Positions 1-6,314 of a DNA stretch of 14,102 nt are shown one piece after another. A model generated the notes under the pieces. That model worked only from the letters and a program-made list of their open reading frames with translations. It ran no database searches and was not told where the DNA came from. Numbering within the stretch: position 1 is the stretch's first letter; the number at the start of each line of letters is the position of its first letter. This stretch comes from UBA5336 sp039198685. GTDB lineage: Bacteria; Pseudomonadota; Alphaproteobacteria; Caulobacterales; Hyphomonadaceae. The position numbers and the translations under genes are program-made. Location: contig JBCCTK010000087.1 of NCBI GenBank assembly GCA_039198685.1, positions 1 through 14,102 of the forward strand, read 5' to 3'.

Positions 1-177
1 CATAGGTCGCGCCGAGTCCTTGTTGGTGCCGGTAGCATTCTTTTGCTGATTGTTGGTTTGGCTGTAGTCGCATTGAGCGAGGGAAATTGGGCTTATTACG
101 GGCGTTGGGCCGTCGCGTTCGCCCTCGGTGCAGGTGCTGCTACTTTGCTACAAGATCCACGGGAGAAACTTCTTTGA
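1..177 (+). CDS. C-terminal end of a small membrane protein (partial)
   Basis: This reading frame is open from the first base and ends with TGA at 175-177, giving the last 58 residues of a protein whose start lies outside the window. Two hydrophobic stretches are visible: one rich in Leu, Ile and Val near residues 6-25 (starting VLVGAGSILLLIVGL) and one near 37-50 (WAVAFALGAGAATLL). A short loop with Glu, Trp and two Tyr separates them. The tail after the second stretch is short and charged (QDPREKLL). This fits a two-helix inner-membrane segment. I do not recognise the family. Its stop overlaps a TTG codon (TTGA, 174-177) that appears to be an old start of the chorismate mutase gene, so the two were probably translationally coupled. 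The real length and the start are unknown. Confidence 0.6.
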   Translation, partial: HRSRRVLVGAGSILLLIVGLAVVALSEGNWAYYGRWAVAFALGAGAATLLQDPREKLL

Positions 178-332
178 CCTCCCCTATCGACCAAGACTTC
201 AAACTGGCTCCGACGATCCCTGCGCAGGCAGGGATCCATGGCTCTGAATTGCAACCAGTGCGCACGACGGAATGCAGCACCGTGGACACCAGCCTTCGCT
301 GGTGTCTGCGGACTCTGGGAGCCAGGCCATGA
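174..332 (+). CDS. Possible leader ORF made from the duplicated chorismate mutase start
   Basis: A TTG at 174 has a good ribosome-binding site (GGGAG at 161-165, 8 bases away). It opens a 52-residue frame whose first residues, (L/M)TSPIDQ, are the same as the start of chorismate mutase downstream. The frame then runs through the palindromic element and stops at TGA 330-332, overlapping the ATG of chorismate mutase at 329 (ATGA). I infer that this was the original start of the mutase, now separated from its gene by the insertion. If translated, it could couple ribosomes onto the mutase start. The encoded peptide itself shows no domain and probably has no function of its own. Confidence 0.35.
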   Translation: MTSPIDQDFKLAPTIPAQAGIHGSELQPVRTTECSTVDTSLRWCLRTLGARP

Positions 333-348
333 CCTCCCCCATCGACCA
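175..348. repeat. 19-bp direct repeat flanking a 136-bp insertion
   Basis: The 19 bases at 175-193 (TGACCTCCCCTATCGACCA) recur at 330-348 with a single T/C difference (185 versus 340). The second copy encodes the first residues of chorismate mutase. The first copy overlaps the stop of the preceding membrane-protein gene. Bases 194-329 lie between them and contain the REP-like palindromes. The arrangement looks like a target duplication or a local duplication that came with insertion of the element. Nineteen bases is long for a usual transposase footprint, so a recombination or slippage origin is equally possible. Confidence 0.65.
215..306. repeat. REP-like palindromic element with two perfect hairpins
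   Basis: Two perfect 9-bp stems with 4-base loops stand 48 bases apart. The first pairs GATCCCTGC (215-223) with GCAGGGATC (228-236). The second pairs GACACCAGC (285-293) with GCTGGTGTC (298-306). A further 8-base palindrome, GTGCGCAC (258-265), lies almost at the centre, so the unit is nearly symmetrical, and CCATGG and CCGTGG lie just inside the stems. Short palindromes of this look (CCTGCGCAGG-type cores, and frames that translate to pieces such as IPAQAGIHG) are familiar as dispersed non-coding repeats in proteobacterial genomes. The family assignment comes from memory of such repeats, not from a search. No transposase is encoded here. A RAYT-type enzyme would have to act in trans. Confidence 0.7.
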
Positions 349-625
349 GCTGAATGAATACCGCGAGAGCATCGACAATCTCGATGCCATCCTGCTCCAC
401 ACACTGGCCGAGCGGTTCAAGGTGACCCAGGCCGTGGGGCGCCTGAAGGCCGAGAACGACATGCCGCCTGCAGACAAGGAACGCGAGGCACACCAGATCG
501 CTCGGCTTCGATCACTGGCCGCCATGTCTGGTCTGGATCCGGCCTTCGCCGAAAAGTTTCTGAACTTCATCGTGGCCGAGGTCATCCGCCACCATGAGCA
601 GATCCGCGAGGAGGGCGCGCCGTGA
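329..625 (+). CDS. Chorismate mutase, AroQ class
   Basis: This 98-residue protein should convert chorismate to prephenate in phenylalanine and tyrosine synthesis, in the cytoplasm. It aligns without gaps, one residue offset, to the E. coli AroQ domain of the P-protein. R12, R29, K40, D49, R52 and E53 match the active-site R11, R28, K39, D48, R51 and E52. The position of E. coli Q88 is H89, in a run VIRHHEQ. It is a stand-alone domain of normal length. ATG 329 is chosen because GGGAG lies 7 bases upstream and the protein begins at the usual point before the first helix. An upstream in-frame ATG at 272 would add 19 residues encoded by the repeat element. The gene stop overlaps the next start (GTGA). 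The 5' end has been rebuilt by the REP-like insertion. In alphaproteobacteria a mutase of this type commonly precedes rpsP. Confidence 0.9.
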   Translation: MTSPIDQLNEYRESIDNLDAILLHTLAERFKVTQAVGRLKAENDMPPADKEREAHQIARLRSLAAMSGLDPAFAEKFLNFIVAEVIRHHEQIREEGAP

Positions 626-1086
626 AGCACTTCTACGAGAATCCTGACGAGATTCGCTTCCAGATCACGACAGACCGGACCGGCTTTGTGGATGGCGATC
701 TCAGCTACGACTATCTGCACGTGATCACGGACCTTGAGACCGTTGGCGTTGAAATCAACGGTTCGGGCTTGCTCGTCTTCTATCCGCGCCAAGCCCCTGA
801 GTTACGCTGGGCAATCAGCCGTCACGCTTTCATGGCGGGCGTGACCCGGGTGGGCCAGAAAATGAACCGCGAAGTTAGCCTCGACACTATGATCGTCTGG
901 TATCCAGCCGGCAGTCCCGACCGGAATTTCGCCATCACGCGCGCCGCATTCGAATTTGGCCTCGCCATGGCCATGGCGGCGCTGGAAGACTTCGATACCG
1001 CCGATAATGTTGTATCGCTGGGCGCCCGCCGTGCCTCTGGCGATCACCATCCATCAAATCCCAATTTGACGCCAAACACCCCTTAG
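622..1086 (+). CDS. Conserved-looking hypothetical protein, 154 residues
   Basis: I do not recognise this protein. It starts at GTG 622, overlapping the TGA of chorismate mutase by four bases (GTGA), and its TAG (1084-1086) sits in the ribosome-binding site of rpsP (AGGAGA, 1085-1090), so it is clearly part of the operon. There is no signal peptide or membrane segment. The N-terminal two thirds alternates strands and charged turns (for example HVITDLETVGVEI and LLVFYP). An Ala/Met-rich helix (FEFGLAMAMAALEDF, near residues 113-127) follows. The last 20 residues are Pro/Asn-rich and look disordered. There are no cysteines or obvious catalytic motif. Position in the operon suggests a housekeeping or translation-linked role, but that is only inference. 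Confidence 0.75.
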   Translation: MKHFYENPDEIRFQITTDRTGFVDGDLSYDYLHVITDLETVGVEINGSGLLVFYPRQAPELRWAISRHAFMAGVTRVGQKMNREVSLDTMIVWYPAGSPDRNFAITRAAFEFGLAMAMAALEDFDTADNVVSLGARRASGDHHPSNPNLTPNTP

Positions 1087-1097
1087 GAGAAATTCAT

Positions 1098-1550
1098 ATG
1101 GCTCTCAAAATCAGGCTCGCCCGCGGCGGGTCCAAAAAACGCCCATTCTATCGCGTCGTCGTCGCTGACAGTCGGATGCCGCGCGATGGCCGCTATATCG
1201 AAAAAATTGGCACGTATGATCCGCGCTTGTCCAAAGATGATGAAAATCGCGTACAGATTGATGGCGCCCTCGCTGCGGCGTGGATTGCCAAAGGGGCAAA
1301 GCCGACGGAGCGCGTTGCCCGCTTCCTGAGCCAAGTCACGGTTGAAGGCGCCGAAAGCCCTGTTTGGGCCTGGGAGCATGGCAACAACCCAAACAAAGGT
1401 GAGCCGGGCACAAAAGCCAAGGAGCGCGCTGAAGAAAAAATCGAAAAGGAAGCGGCTCGCAAAGCCGCTGAAGAAGAAGCGAAAAACGCTCCCGCAGAAG
1501 AGCCCAAAGCAGAAGAAGAGGCTGCGGCAGAAGCCGAAAAGGCTGAGTAG
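1098..1550 (+). CDS. rpsP: 30S ribosomal protein S16 with acidic Ala-rich tail
   Basis: S16 binds 16S rRNA and helps assemble the small ribosomal subunit. Residues 1-85 match the family closely: MALKIRLARGGSKKRPFYR at the N-terminus, then the VVADSRMPRDGRYIEKIGTYDP block. From about residue 102 to 150 a tail of Lys, Glu and Ala follows (KAKERAEEKIEKEAARKAA and so on), likely helical and then disordered. The total of 150 residues is much longer than the roughly 80 of E. coli S16, but such tails are known in alphaproteobacteria. ATG 1098 has a strong AGGAGA seven bases upstream. No strong terminator follows. The next gene is a secreted crystallin-like protein rather than rimM, which is unusual. 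Confidence 0.97.
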   Translation: MALKIRLARGGSKKRPFYRVVVADSRMPRDGRYIEKIGTYDPRLSKDDENRVQIDGALAAAWIAKGAKPTERVARFLSQVTVEGAESPVWAWEHGNNPNKGEPGTKAKERAEEKIEKEAARKAAEEEAKNAPAEEPKAEEEAAAEAEKAE

Positions 1551-1697
1551 AAATGGCGCTCTGGAGAGCACTCACGCGGTCGTGAAACCTTGCCCGATGA
1601 TGAATGTAGCCTAAACAGTCCCTGAATGCGATGCTGAAACCACGTTCAGAGCTGTTGAGGCAATCTCTTAATCATGCTTCAGGAACAGGAGATCTTC
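1551..1697 (+). other. Gap between rpsP and the crystallin-like gene
   Basis: This 147-base gap is long for the inside of an operon. It holds three small potential hairpins: GCTC/GAGC (1558-1569), TCACG-CGGT-CGTGA (1572-1585) and CTGAA...TTCAG (about 1634-1649). None is followed by a T-run, so I do not call a terminator. CTTAAT at 1667-1672 could be a weak -10 for the crystallin gene, but no good -35 stands 16-18 bases before it. The gap may carry a promoter that uncouples the two genes. Confidence 0.3.
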
Positions 1698-2492
1698 ATG
1701 TTGAAATGGATCGCAAGGACGGCCGCCATGGCCTTCACGACCTTGGTCTTTATAGCCGCGCCGGCCAGTGCAGACAGGAATGAAGACTGGCGCCGCGATC
1801 GGGCCGAAATTCTTGTCGAAGAATATTTGGGCACGCGCCTGCGTACGGGTGGCGCACTCATTCTGTTCAAGGATCCTGGATTCCGTGGGCAGGGCTACGC
1901 AATCAACGGTCAAATCAGCAATCTCCGACGGGTCGGTTTCAACGACACAGCCTCTTCCTTGCGCATTCGGCGGGGGAATTGGCTTGTGTGCACAGACCCA
2001 GACTTTAGAGGCCACTGCCAGGTGTTCACGTCTGACCAGGGCGCTTTCTCGCGGCGGGGCCTAAATGACCGGATCAGTTCGGTGCGCCCCATCAGCGAGC
2101 GTGAAGCCCGGCGCTTCGCACGTGGGGGTGTTTTCGATAGGGATTTCAGCTTCGGGCACAATCGAAGCCAAGACCGGTTCGGCGGTACAGATCGCGGCTT
2201 CGCCATTCTTGGCCGCGACGGCGGTGCAGCCCTGATTGTCTACAAAGATCCCAATGGCCGGGGGAGTGCACTACCGATCAATCAATCGATCAGTTACCTG
2301 CGTTCGACCGGGTTCAATGATACGATCAGCTCCATTGAAGTGCGTGACGGTCGCTGGGAAATCTGCTCAGATCCAGACTTTCGTGGACGCTGCCGGGTCA
2401 TCGACCGGTCCATCGGTTATACGCGAGATATTGGTCTAAACGACAATATCTCCTCGATCCGCCGATTGGATAGCAGACGTCGAAGATACTAG
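1698..2492 (+). CDS. Secreted beta/gamma-crystallin-like protein, two tandem domains
   Basis: The 264-residue product begins with a signal peptide (MLKWIARTAAMAFTTLV..., cleavage likely after ASA at residue 25), so it should be exported to the periplasm or outside. Two homologous beta/gamma-crystallin domains follow, at about 53-132 and 177-257. Each contains two copies of the family's calcium-binding signature (N/D)(N/D)xx(S/T)S: NDTASS at 82, NDRISS at 123, NDTISS at 207 and NDNISS at 248. Each domain also has a cysteine pair, C98/C107 and C223/C232, in the repeated phrase (T/S)DPDFRG. An Arg/Gly-rich linker joins them. Proteins of this fold are stabilised by Ca2+. The biological role of bacterial examples is mostly unclear. 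ATG 1698 is chosen over 1674 because AGGAG (1688-1692) lies five bases upstream and the signal peptide then starts correctly. It interrupts the rpsP-rimM pair. Confidence 0.88.
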   Translation: MLKWIARTAAMAFTTLVFIAAPASADRNEDWRRDRAEILVEEYLGTRLRTGGALILFKDPGFRGQGYAINGQISNLRRVGFNDTASSLRIRRGNWLVCTDPDFRGHCQVFTSDQGAFSRRGLNDRISSVRPISEREARRFARGGVFDRDFSFGHNRSQDRFGGTDRGFAILGRDGGAALIVYKDPNGRGSALPINQSISYLRSTGFNDTISSIEVRDGRWEICSDPDFRGRCRVIDRSIGYTRDIGLNDNISSIRRLDSRRRRY

Positions 2493-2506
2493 GCCCTGGA
2501 TGTAAA

Positions 2507-3046
2507 GTGGCGAACCAGAAGAGTGAGCCTTCGAAATTGATCGTGGTGGGCGCCCTTGTGGGCGCTCATGGCGTGCGCGGTGATGTAAAAGTCAAGAGTT
2601 TCACGGCTGCTCCCGAAAATGCTTTCTCCTACGGACCACTTTTGGATGGAAGCGGCGAAGCGGTTCTGGAACCCCGCACCGTGCGCCGGGCGAAAGCCTT
2701 TTTCATAGTGACCCCAAAATCACCGCGGACCCGGGAAGACTGGGATGCCATGAAAGGTACGCGCCTGCATGTACCTTTCGAAGTTTTGCCCGAGACCGAA
2801 GACAATGAAGTCTATGTGGACGAATTGGTGGGCTTAAACGCCTTTGCTCCGGATGGTGAAACCCTTGGCCGTGTCAAAGCCGTGCAAAATTTTGGCGCAG
2901 GGGACCTCTTGGAGATTGCGCCGGAGGGCAGTGGTCAATCCGTGCTGATCCCATTCACGGAAGACGATGTGCCCGAAATCGATATTGCGGCGGGCGCGCT
3001 CGTCATCACCAGCTGGGATTTGTGGACCGAGGACGGCGGAGCGTAG
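2507..3046 (+). CDS. rimM: 16S rRNA processing protein RimM
   Basis: RimM is a ribosome maturation factor that works on the 30S head and binds S19. The 179 residues fit the family. The N-terminal barrel opens with VVGALVGAHGVRGDVKVKSF (residues 13-32). The C-terminal PRC-barrel (about 100-175) contains VYVDELVGLNAFAPDGETLG and ends with the typical LIPFTEDDVPEID segment. The start is GTG at 2507, 14 bases after the crystallin stop, with only a weak ribosome-binding site (CTGGA, 2496-2500), so translation may depend partly on the upstream gene. In most bacteria trmD and rplS follow. Here a convergent gene ends six bases after the stop, leaving no room for them or for a normal terminator. Confidence 0.95.
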   Translation: MANQKSEPSKLIVVGALVGAHGVRGDVKVKSFTAAPENAFSYGPLLDGSGEAVLEPRTVRRAKAFFIVTPKSPRTREDWDAMKGTRLHVPFEVLPETEDNEVYVDELVGLNAFAPDGETLGRVKAVQNFGAGDLLEIAPEGSGQSVLIPFTEDDVPEIDIAAGALVITSWDLWTEDGGA

Positions 3047-3052
3047 CGGTTC

Positions 3053-3976
3053 CTAAATCGAAAGACCCCTAGGCGCCATCTTCTCCAGTTCCGCCATCAA
3101 TTCGGGCGGCGTCGGGAGTATCTTTCGTTTCTCAAGATCGAAGGTAACAGCCACAGCCTCACTCGTCATCCAGGCATTGCCAGATACCGGATCCATCATC
3201 CAGTGCACCAGGGAATGGGTTTTTTCGGCCACGGCGTTAAGGCTGGAGCGGATTTCGAACACATCGCCGATCTCGGGCCAGCGGCGATAGATCAGGCGAT
3301 ATTCCAGAACGGCCGCGCCCATCGGTACATCTCCGGCAGCCTCCGCAACGCGTTTTCGCCAGTCATACAGGAGGTTGGGCACGGAATCTGAAACCCGGCC
3401 CATGAACCATGGGGCCCAAAGGGTGCCGAAAGCGTCGCAATGGCTTGGTGGGACCATTCCAAGGCCAATTACTGGGACGCCGGCTTCATCCGCGACAGCC
3501 ATGACGGTCTCTTCCGATGACAGGCTTGGGCCGCCGGGAAGAAGACTACGGGGCCTGGTATCCTCTGGCGGCACACCGACAAGTTGCTCCAAAGCAGCAA
3601 GCGTTCGCCTGGACCACGGCAATCGTTTTGCGTCTTTTGCCGTTACGTGAATGAGGCGGGTGCGGAAGCTGGCGGCCGGCGCGCCATTGCCATGGCGCAT
3701 CTCTTGGTAGAGATCGACACTGGTCTCGTTAAAGCTGACGACGCACCCTTGCATCGATAAGGGCCGCCCAGGCATCACTTCTTGTATAAACCGGATGTGG
3801 TGCTCCTCAGGCACAAGCGTCGATGGCGAATTGGCTGAGAAAGCATTGGGGAGCAAAATCGCCCTTGCGAAAGCACCGAGCCCCTCCATGGCCTTCTCGA
3901 CATAGACGCGCACATTCATGTGCCCCATCTCATCACAATCCCAAGTGTTGGCGCTGCCCTTCCAGAGTGGGATCAT
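3053..3976 (-). CDS. Acyl-CoA thioesterase-like protein with two hotdog domains
   Basis: The 307-residue protein looks like two fused hotdog (4HBT-type) domains, which as a family hydrolyse acyl-CoA or acyl-ACP thioesters. The first domain (about 1-125) has the intact signature DCDEMGHMNVRVY (D13, D15, G18, H19, N21). The second (about 160-300) has a weakened version, HCDAFGTLWAPWF, in which D181 and G184 remain but the His and Asn positions are Thr and Trp. The second domain may be structural only. The substrate cannot be read from the sequence. I start it at ATG 3976, which overlaps the leuC stop as ATGA. A longer frame upstream of this ATG lies inside leuC and has no family similarity. It is therefore probably translationally coupled to leuC. 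It converges on rimM with a six-base gap. Confidence 0.82.
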   Translation of the reverse strand: MIPLWKGSANTWDCDEMGHMNVRVYVEKAMEGLGAFARAILLPNAFSANSPSTLVPEEHHIRFIQEVMPGRPLSMQGCVVSFNETSVDLYQEMRHGNGAPAASFRTRLIHVTAKDAKRLPWSRRTLAALEQLVGVPPEDTRPRSLLPGGPSLSSEETVMAVADEAGVPVIGLGMVPPSHCDAFGTLWAPWFMGRVSDSVPNLLYDWRKRVAEAAGDVPMGAAVLEYRLIYRRWPEIGDVFEIRSSLNAVAEKTHSLVHWMMDPVSGNAWMTSEAVAVTFDLEKRKILPTPPELMAELEKMAPRGLSI

Positions 3977-5373
3977 CCGCCAATCACACCCGTAATCGCA
4001 GCGCGGGCAGCGAGCGCAGGCGACATGAGATGAGTGCGGCCACCCCGGCCCTGGCGGCCTTCGAAATTGCGATTGGAGGTGGAGGCGCAGCGCTCTCCGG
4101 GGCTGAGAATATCCGGATTCATGCCAAGGCACATGGAGCAGCCTGGCTCGCGCCATTCAAACCCCGCTTCCATCAAAACAAGATCGAGCCCTTCGTCTTC
4201 CGCCTGGGCGCGCACAAGCCCGGACCCCGGCACCACCATGGCGCGCACGCCATCGGCGACTTGGGCCCCTTTGGCGATTTCCGCCACGACCCGCAGGTCT
4301 TCGATCCGGGAATTGGTGCAAGAGCCAATGAAAACCCTCTGGACCGGGACACCTGCAATGGGCTGGCCCGCCTCAAGCCCCATATACTCCAGGGCCCGGG
4401 CGATGGTTGCGCGCTTGACCGGATCGTCTGTATCAGCAGGATCAGGGATCCGTCCGTCAACCGGGATCGCCTGTTCAGGGCTGGTGCCCCAGGTCAGCGT
4501 TGGGCGTACGTGGGTTGCATCGATCCGCACAACACGGTCCCAGTTGGCATCATTGTCTGAAATCAACGTCTCCCAATACCGCTTGGCGATAGCCCATGCA
4601 CCGCCCTTCGGAGAGGCGGGCCGACCCTGGATGTAGGAGAATGTGGTTTCATCGGGCGCAATCAGACCGGCTCGGGCACCCCCTTCGATAGAGAGATTGC
4701 AAAGCGTCATCCGCGCCTCCATAGAGAGCGCCCGCACCGCGTCGCCGCGATACTCCATGACATGTCCGTTGCCGCCCGCGGTACCGATTCTTGCGATAAT
4801 GTGAAGTGCGAGATCCTTGGCTGTGACGCCCTTCGCGAGCGCGCCGTTTACATCAATCGCCATGTTCTTGGATTTACGGGCCCGCAGAGTCTGTGTTGCC
4901 AATACATGTTCGACTTCGGAGGTGCCTATGCCATGGGCAAGCGAGCCAAACGCGCCATGGGTCGACGTGTGGCTATCGCCGCAGACAATCGTCATCCCGG
5001 GCTGTGTTCGGCCCTGCTCTGGGCCCACGACGTGAACAATCCCATTGTTGGTATGGCCCATCGGAAAGTATTCGATGCCGTACTGGTCAACATTCCGCGT
5101 CAGGGTTTCAAGCTGGTTGCGGGCTTCTGCGTCGGCAACCCCGGCCATACCGGCAGCCTGATTCTCGGTTGGTGTGTTGTGATCAGCGACAGCCAGCGTC
5201 AGGTCAGGCCGTCTGACGGCGCGTCCCGCCGCTTTGAGCCCCGCGAACGCTTGCGGGGTTGTCACCTCATGGATCAGGTGAAGGTCGATATAAAGCAAGC
5301 TCTCGCCCGAGGTTGCATCCGTGTCGACAACATGGGCATCCCAGATTTTGTCGTAGAGTGTTTTGCCAGCCAT
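3973..5373 (-). CDS. leuC: 3-isopropylmalate dehydratase large subunit
   Basis: LeuC with LeuD isomerises 2-isopropylmalate to 3-isopropylmalate in leucine synthesis, using a [4Fe-4S] cluster. The protein has the standard length of 466 residues. Cluster ligands are C352 (FIGSCTNSR) and C412/C415 (EPGCSMCLGMNPD). Other aconitase-family blocks include VADHNTPT (62-69), CGDSHTSTHGAFGSLAHGIGT (131-151) and the end block STSNRNFEGRQGRGGRTHL. ATG 5373 has AAAGGA about ten bases upstream. leuD is not adjacent. Instead a thioesterase overlaps the stop by four bases. The start faces a divergent oxygenase gene, with 68 bases between them that must hold both promoters. Confidence 0.97.
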   Translation of the reverse strand: MAGKTLYDKIWDAHVVDTDATSGESLLYIDLHLIHEVTTPQAFAGLKAAGRAVRRPDLTLAVADHNTPTENQAAGMAGVADAEARNQLETLTRNVDQYGIEYFPMGHTNNGIVHVVGPEQGRTQPGMTIVCGDSHTSTHGAFGSLAHGIGTSEVEHVLATQTLRARKSKNMAIDVNGALAKGVTAKDLALHIIARIGTAGGNGHVMEYRGDAVRALSMEARMTLCNLSIEGGARAGLIAPDETTFSYIQGRPASPKGGAWAIAKRYWETLISDNDANWDRVVRIDATHVRPTLTWGTSPEQAIPVDGRIPDPADTDDPVKRATIARALEYMGLEAGQPIAGVPVQRVFIGSCTNSRIEDLRVVAEIAKGAQVADGVRAMVVPGSGLVRAQAEDEGLDLVLMEAGFEWREPGCSMCLGMNPDILSPGERCASTSNRNFEGRQGRGGRTHLMSPALAARAAITGVIGG

Positions 5374-5441
5374 GGCGGTCTTTTCCTTTTGCGGCGATAA
5401 AGGCCAGCGCGGACGGAAAAGGCAACCCGTAGGAGCGCACC

Positions 5442-6314
5442 ATGAGTCGTGATGACGGAATTCTAGTCACTCGGGAACAGGCCAGCTTTGTCGCCCGAGA
5501 GCTTCGGCGGGGTGTTATGCCCGGCGTGTTGAAAGCGAGCCTGCGGAAGGCAAAGTGGCCTGAGCCGCTCATCAAGGCGCTTATGGGCCCTGCTTTTGAA
5601 GGCAACATTGCCCAAAATCTGGTCGACCATGACACCATCTACAATGCCCGAATCTGCGAACTGGCGAAGTCACATCCAGATATTCGACAGGTTGCCACGC
5701 CAAAAGCACAAGTCTTCACCTGGTCGAACTTCCTGAAACCCGATGTTTGCGATCGACTGATCGCACAGACCGAAGCCCTCTGGAGGGATTCCACGGTTGC
5801 AGACGCGTTTGCCGATCCCAAAATCCGAACCAGTCGGACAGCGGACATTGGCACGCGGGGCGATGCCCTGATCTTTAGCATCGACCAGGCCATGGGCGAA
5901 GCCCTCGGCTTTCACTGGTCCTACAGTGACCCGTCCCAGACCCAACGTTATGAACCTGGCCAGGAATACAAGGCGCACCACGACTACTTCACGCCCGGAT
6001 CAAGGGATTATCAGGTTGAATGCCAAGACCGGGGCCAGCGCACCTGGACTTTTATGGTCTACCTTTCAGAGGTCGAAGACGGCGGTGGGACACGGTTTCG
6101 CAAACTCGACAAAATGTTCATGCCCGAAAGGGGTTCTGCTGTAATCTGGAACAATCTCAATCGGGATGGCTCAGTGAATCCCTGGACACTTCACCACGGG
6201 ATGAAGGTTCGCAAGGGCACGAAGTACATCATTACAAAGTGGTTTCGCGAGCGTGGTTGGGGGCCCATACGGCTTAAGGATCGCCCAGCTTCGGGGACAC
6301 TCCAAGCGCCATGA
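5442..6314 (+). CDS. 2-oxoglutarate/Fe(II) oxygenase, prolyl 4-hydroxylase-like
   Basis: The C-terminal 200 residues of this 290-residue protein match the prolyl 4-hydroxylase alpha-subunit type of Fe(II)/2-oxoglutarate dioxygenase. The iron ligands are H179 and D181 (YKAHHDYF) and H251 (TLHHGMKV). K261 (GTKYIITKWFRER) is the expected 2-oxoglutarate anchor. The segment IRTSRTADI (128-136) is also typical. Residues 1-85 form a separate helical N-terminal region of unknown role. There is no signal peptide, so a cytoplasmic substrate is likely. Peptidyl proline is one possibility, but bacterial members act on varied targets. ATG 5442 has AGGAG at 5431-5435. The 3' end overlaps the convergent GH5 gene by 41 bases. 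Confidence 0.88.
   Translation: MSRDDGILVTREQASFVARELRRGVMPGVLKASLRKAKWPEPLIKALMGPAFEGNIAQNLVDHDTIYNARICELAKSHPDIRQVATPKAQVFTWSNFLKPDVCDRLIAQTEALWRDSTVADAFADPKIRTSRTADIGTRGDALIFSIDQAMGEALGFHWSYSDPSQTQRYEPGQEYKAHHDYFTPGSRDYQVECQDRGQRTWTFMVYLSEVEDGGGTRFRKLDKMFMPERGSAVIWNNLNRDGSVNPWTLHHGMKVRKGTKYIITKWFRERGWGPIRLKDRPASGTLQAP

Noticed and set aside
96..792. Several long minus-strand frames across the repeat and chorismate mutase
   Set aside because: They arise from the palindromic element and from the opposite strand of the mutase. None has family similarity or a start signal.
1557..1585. Hairpins after rpsP as a terminator
   Set aside because: Stems are only 4-5 bp and no T-run follows.
1342..1614. 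Plus-strand Lys-rich frame inside and beyond rpsP
   Set aside because: It is an out-of-frame reading of the repetitive Glu/Ala/Lys tail of S16, has no ribosome-binding site and resembles no protein.
3977..4156. 60-residue N-terminal extension of the thioesterase
   Set aside because: It lies within the end of leuC in another frame, is Arg/His/Pro-rich without structure, and the ATGA start at 3976 fits the hotdog domain.
3823..5400. Long plus-strand frames of about 200-245 residues opposite leuC and the thioesterase
   Set aside because: They lie fully antisense to genes with intact catalytic motifs and show only the compositional shadow of those genes.
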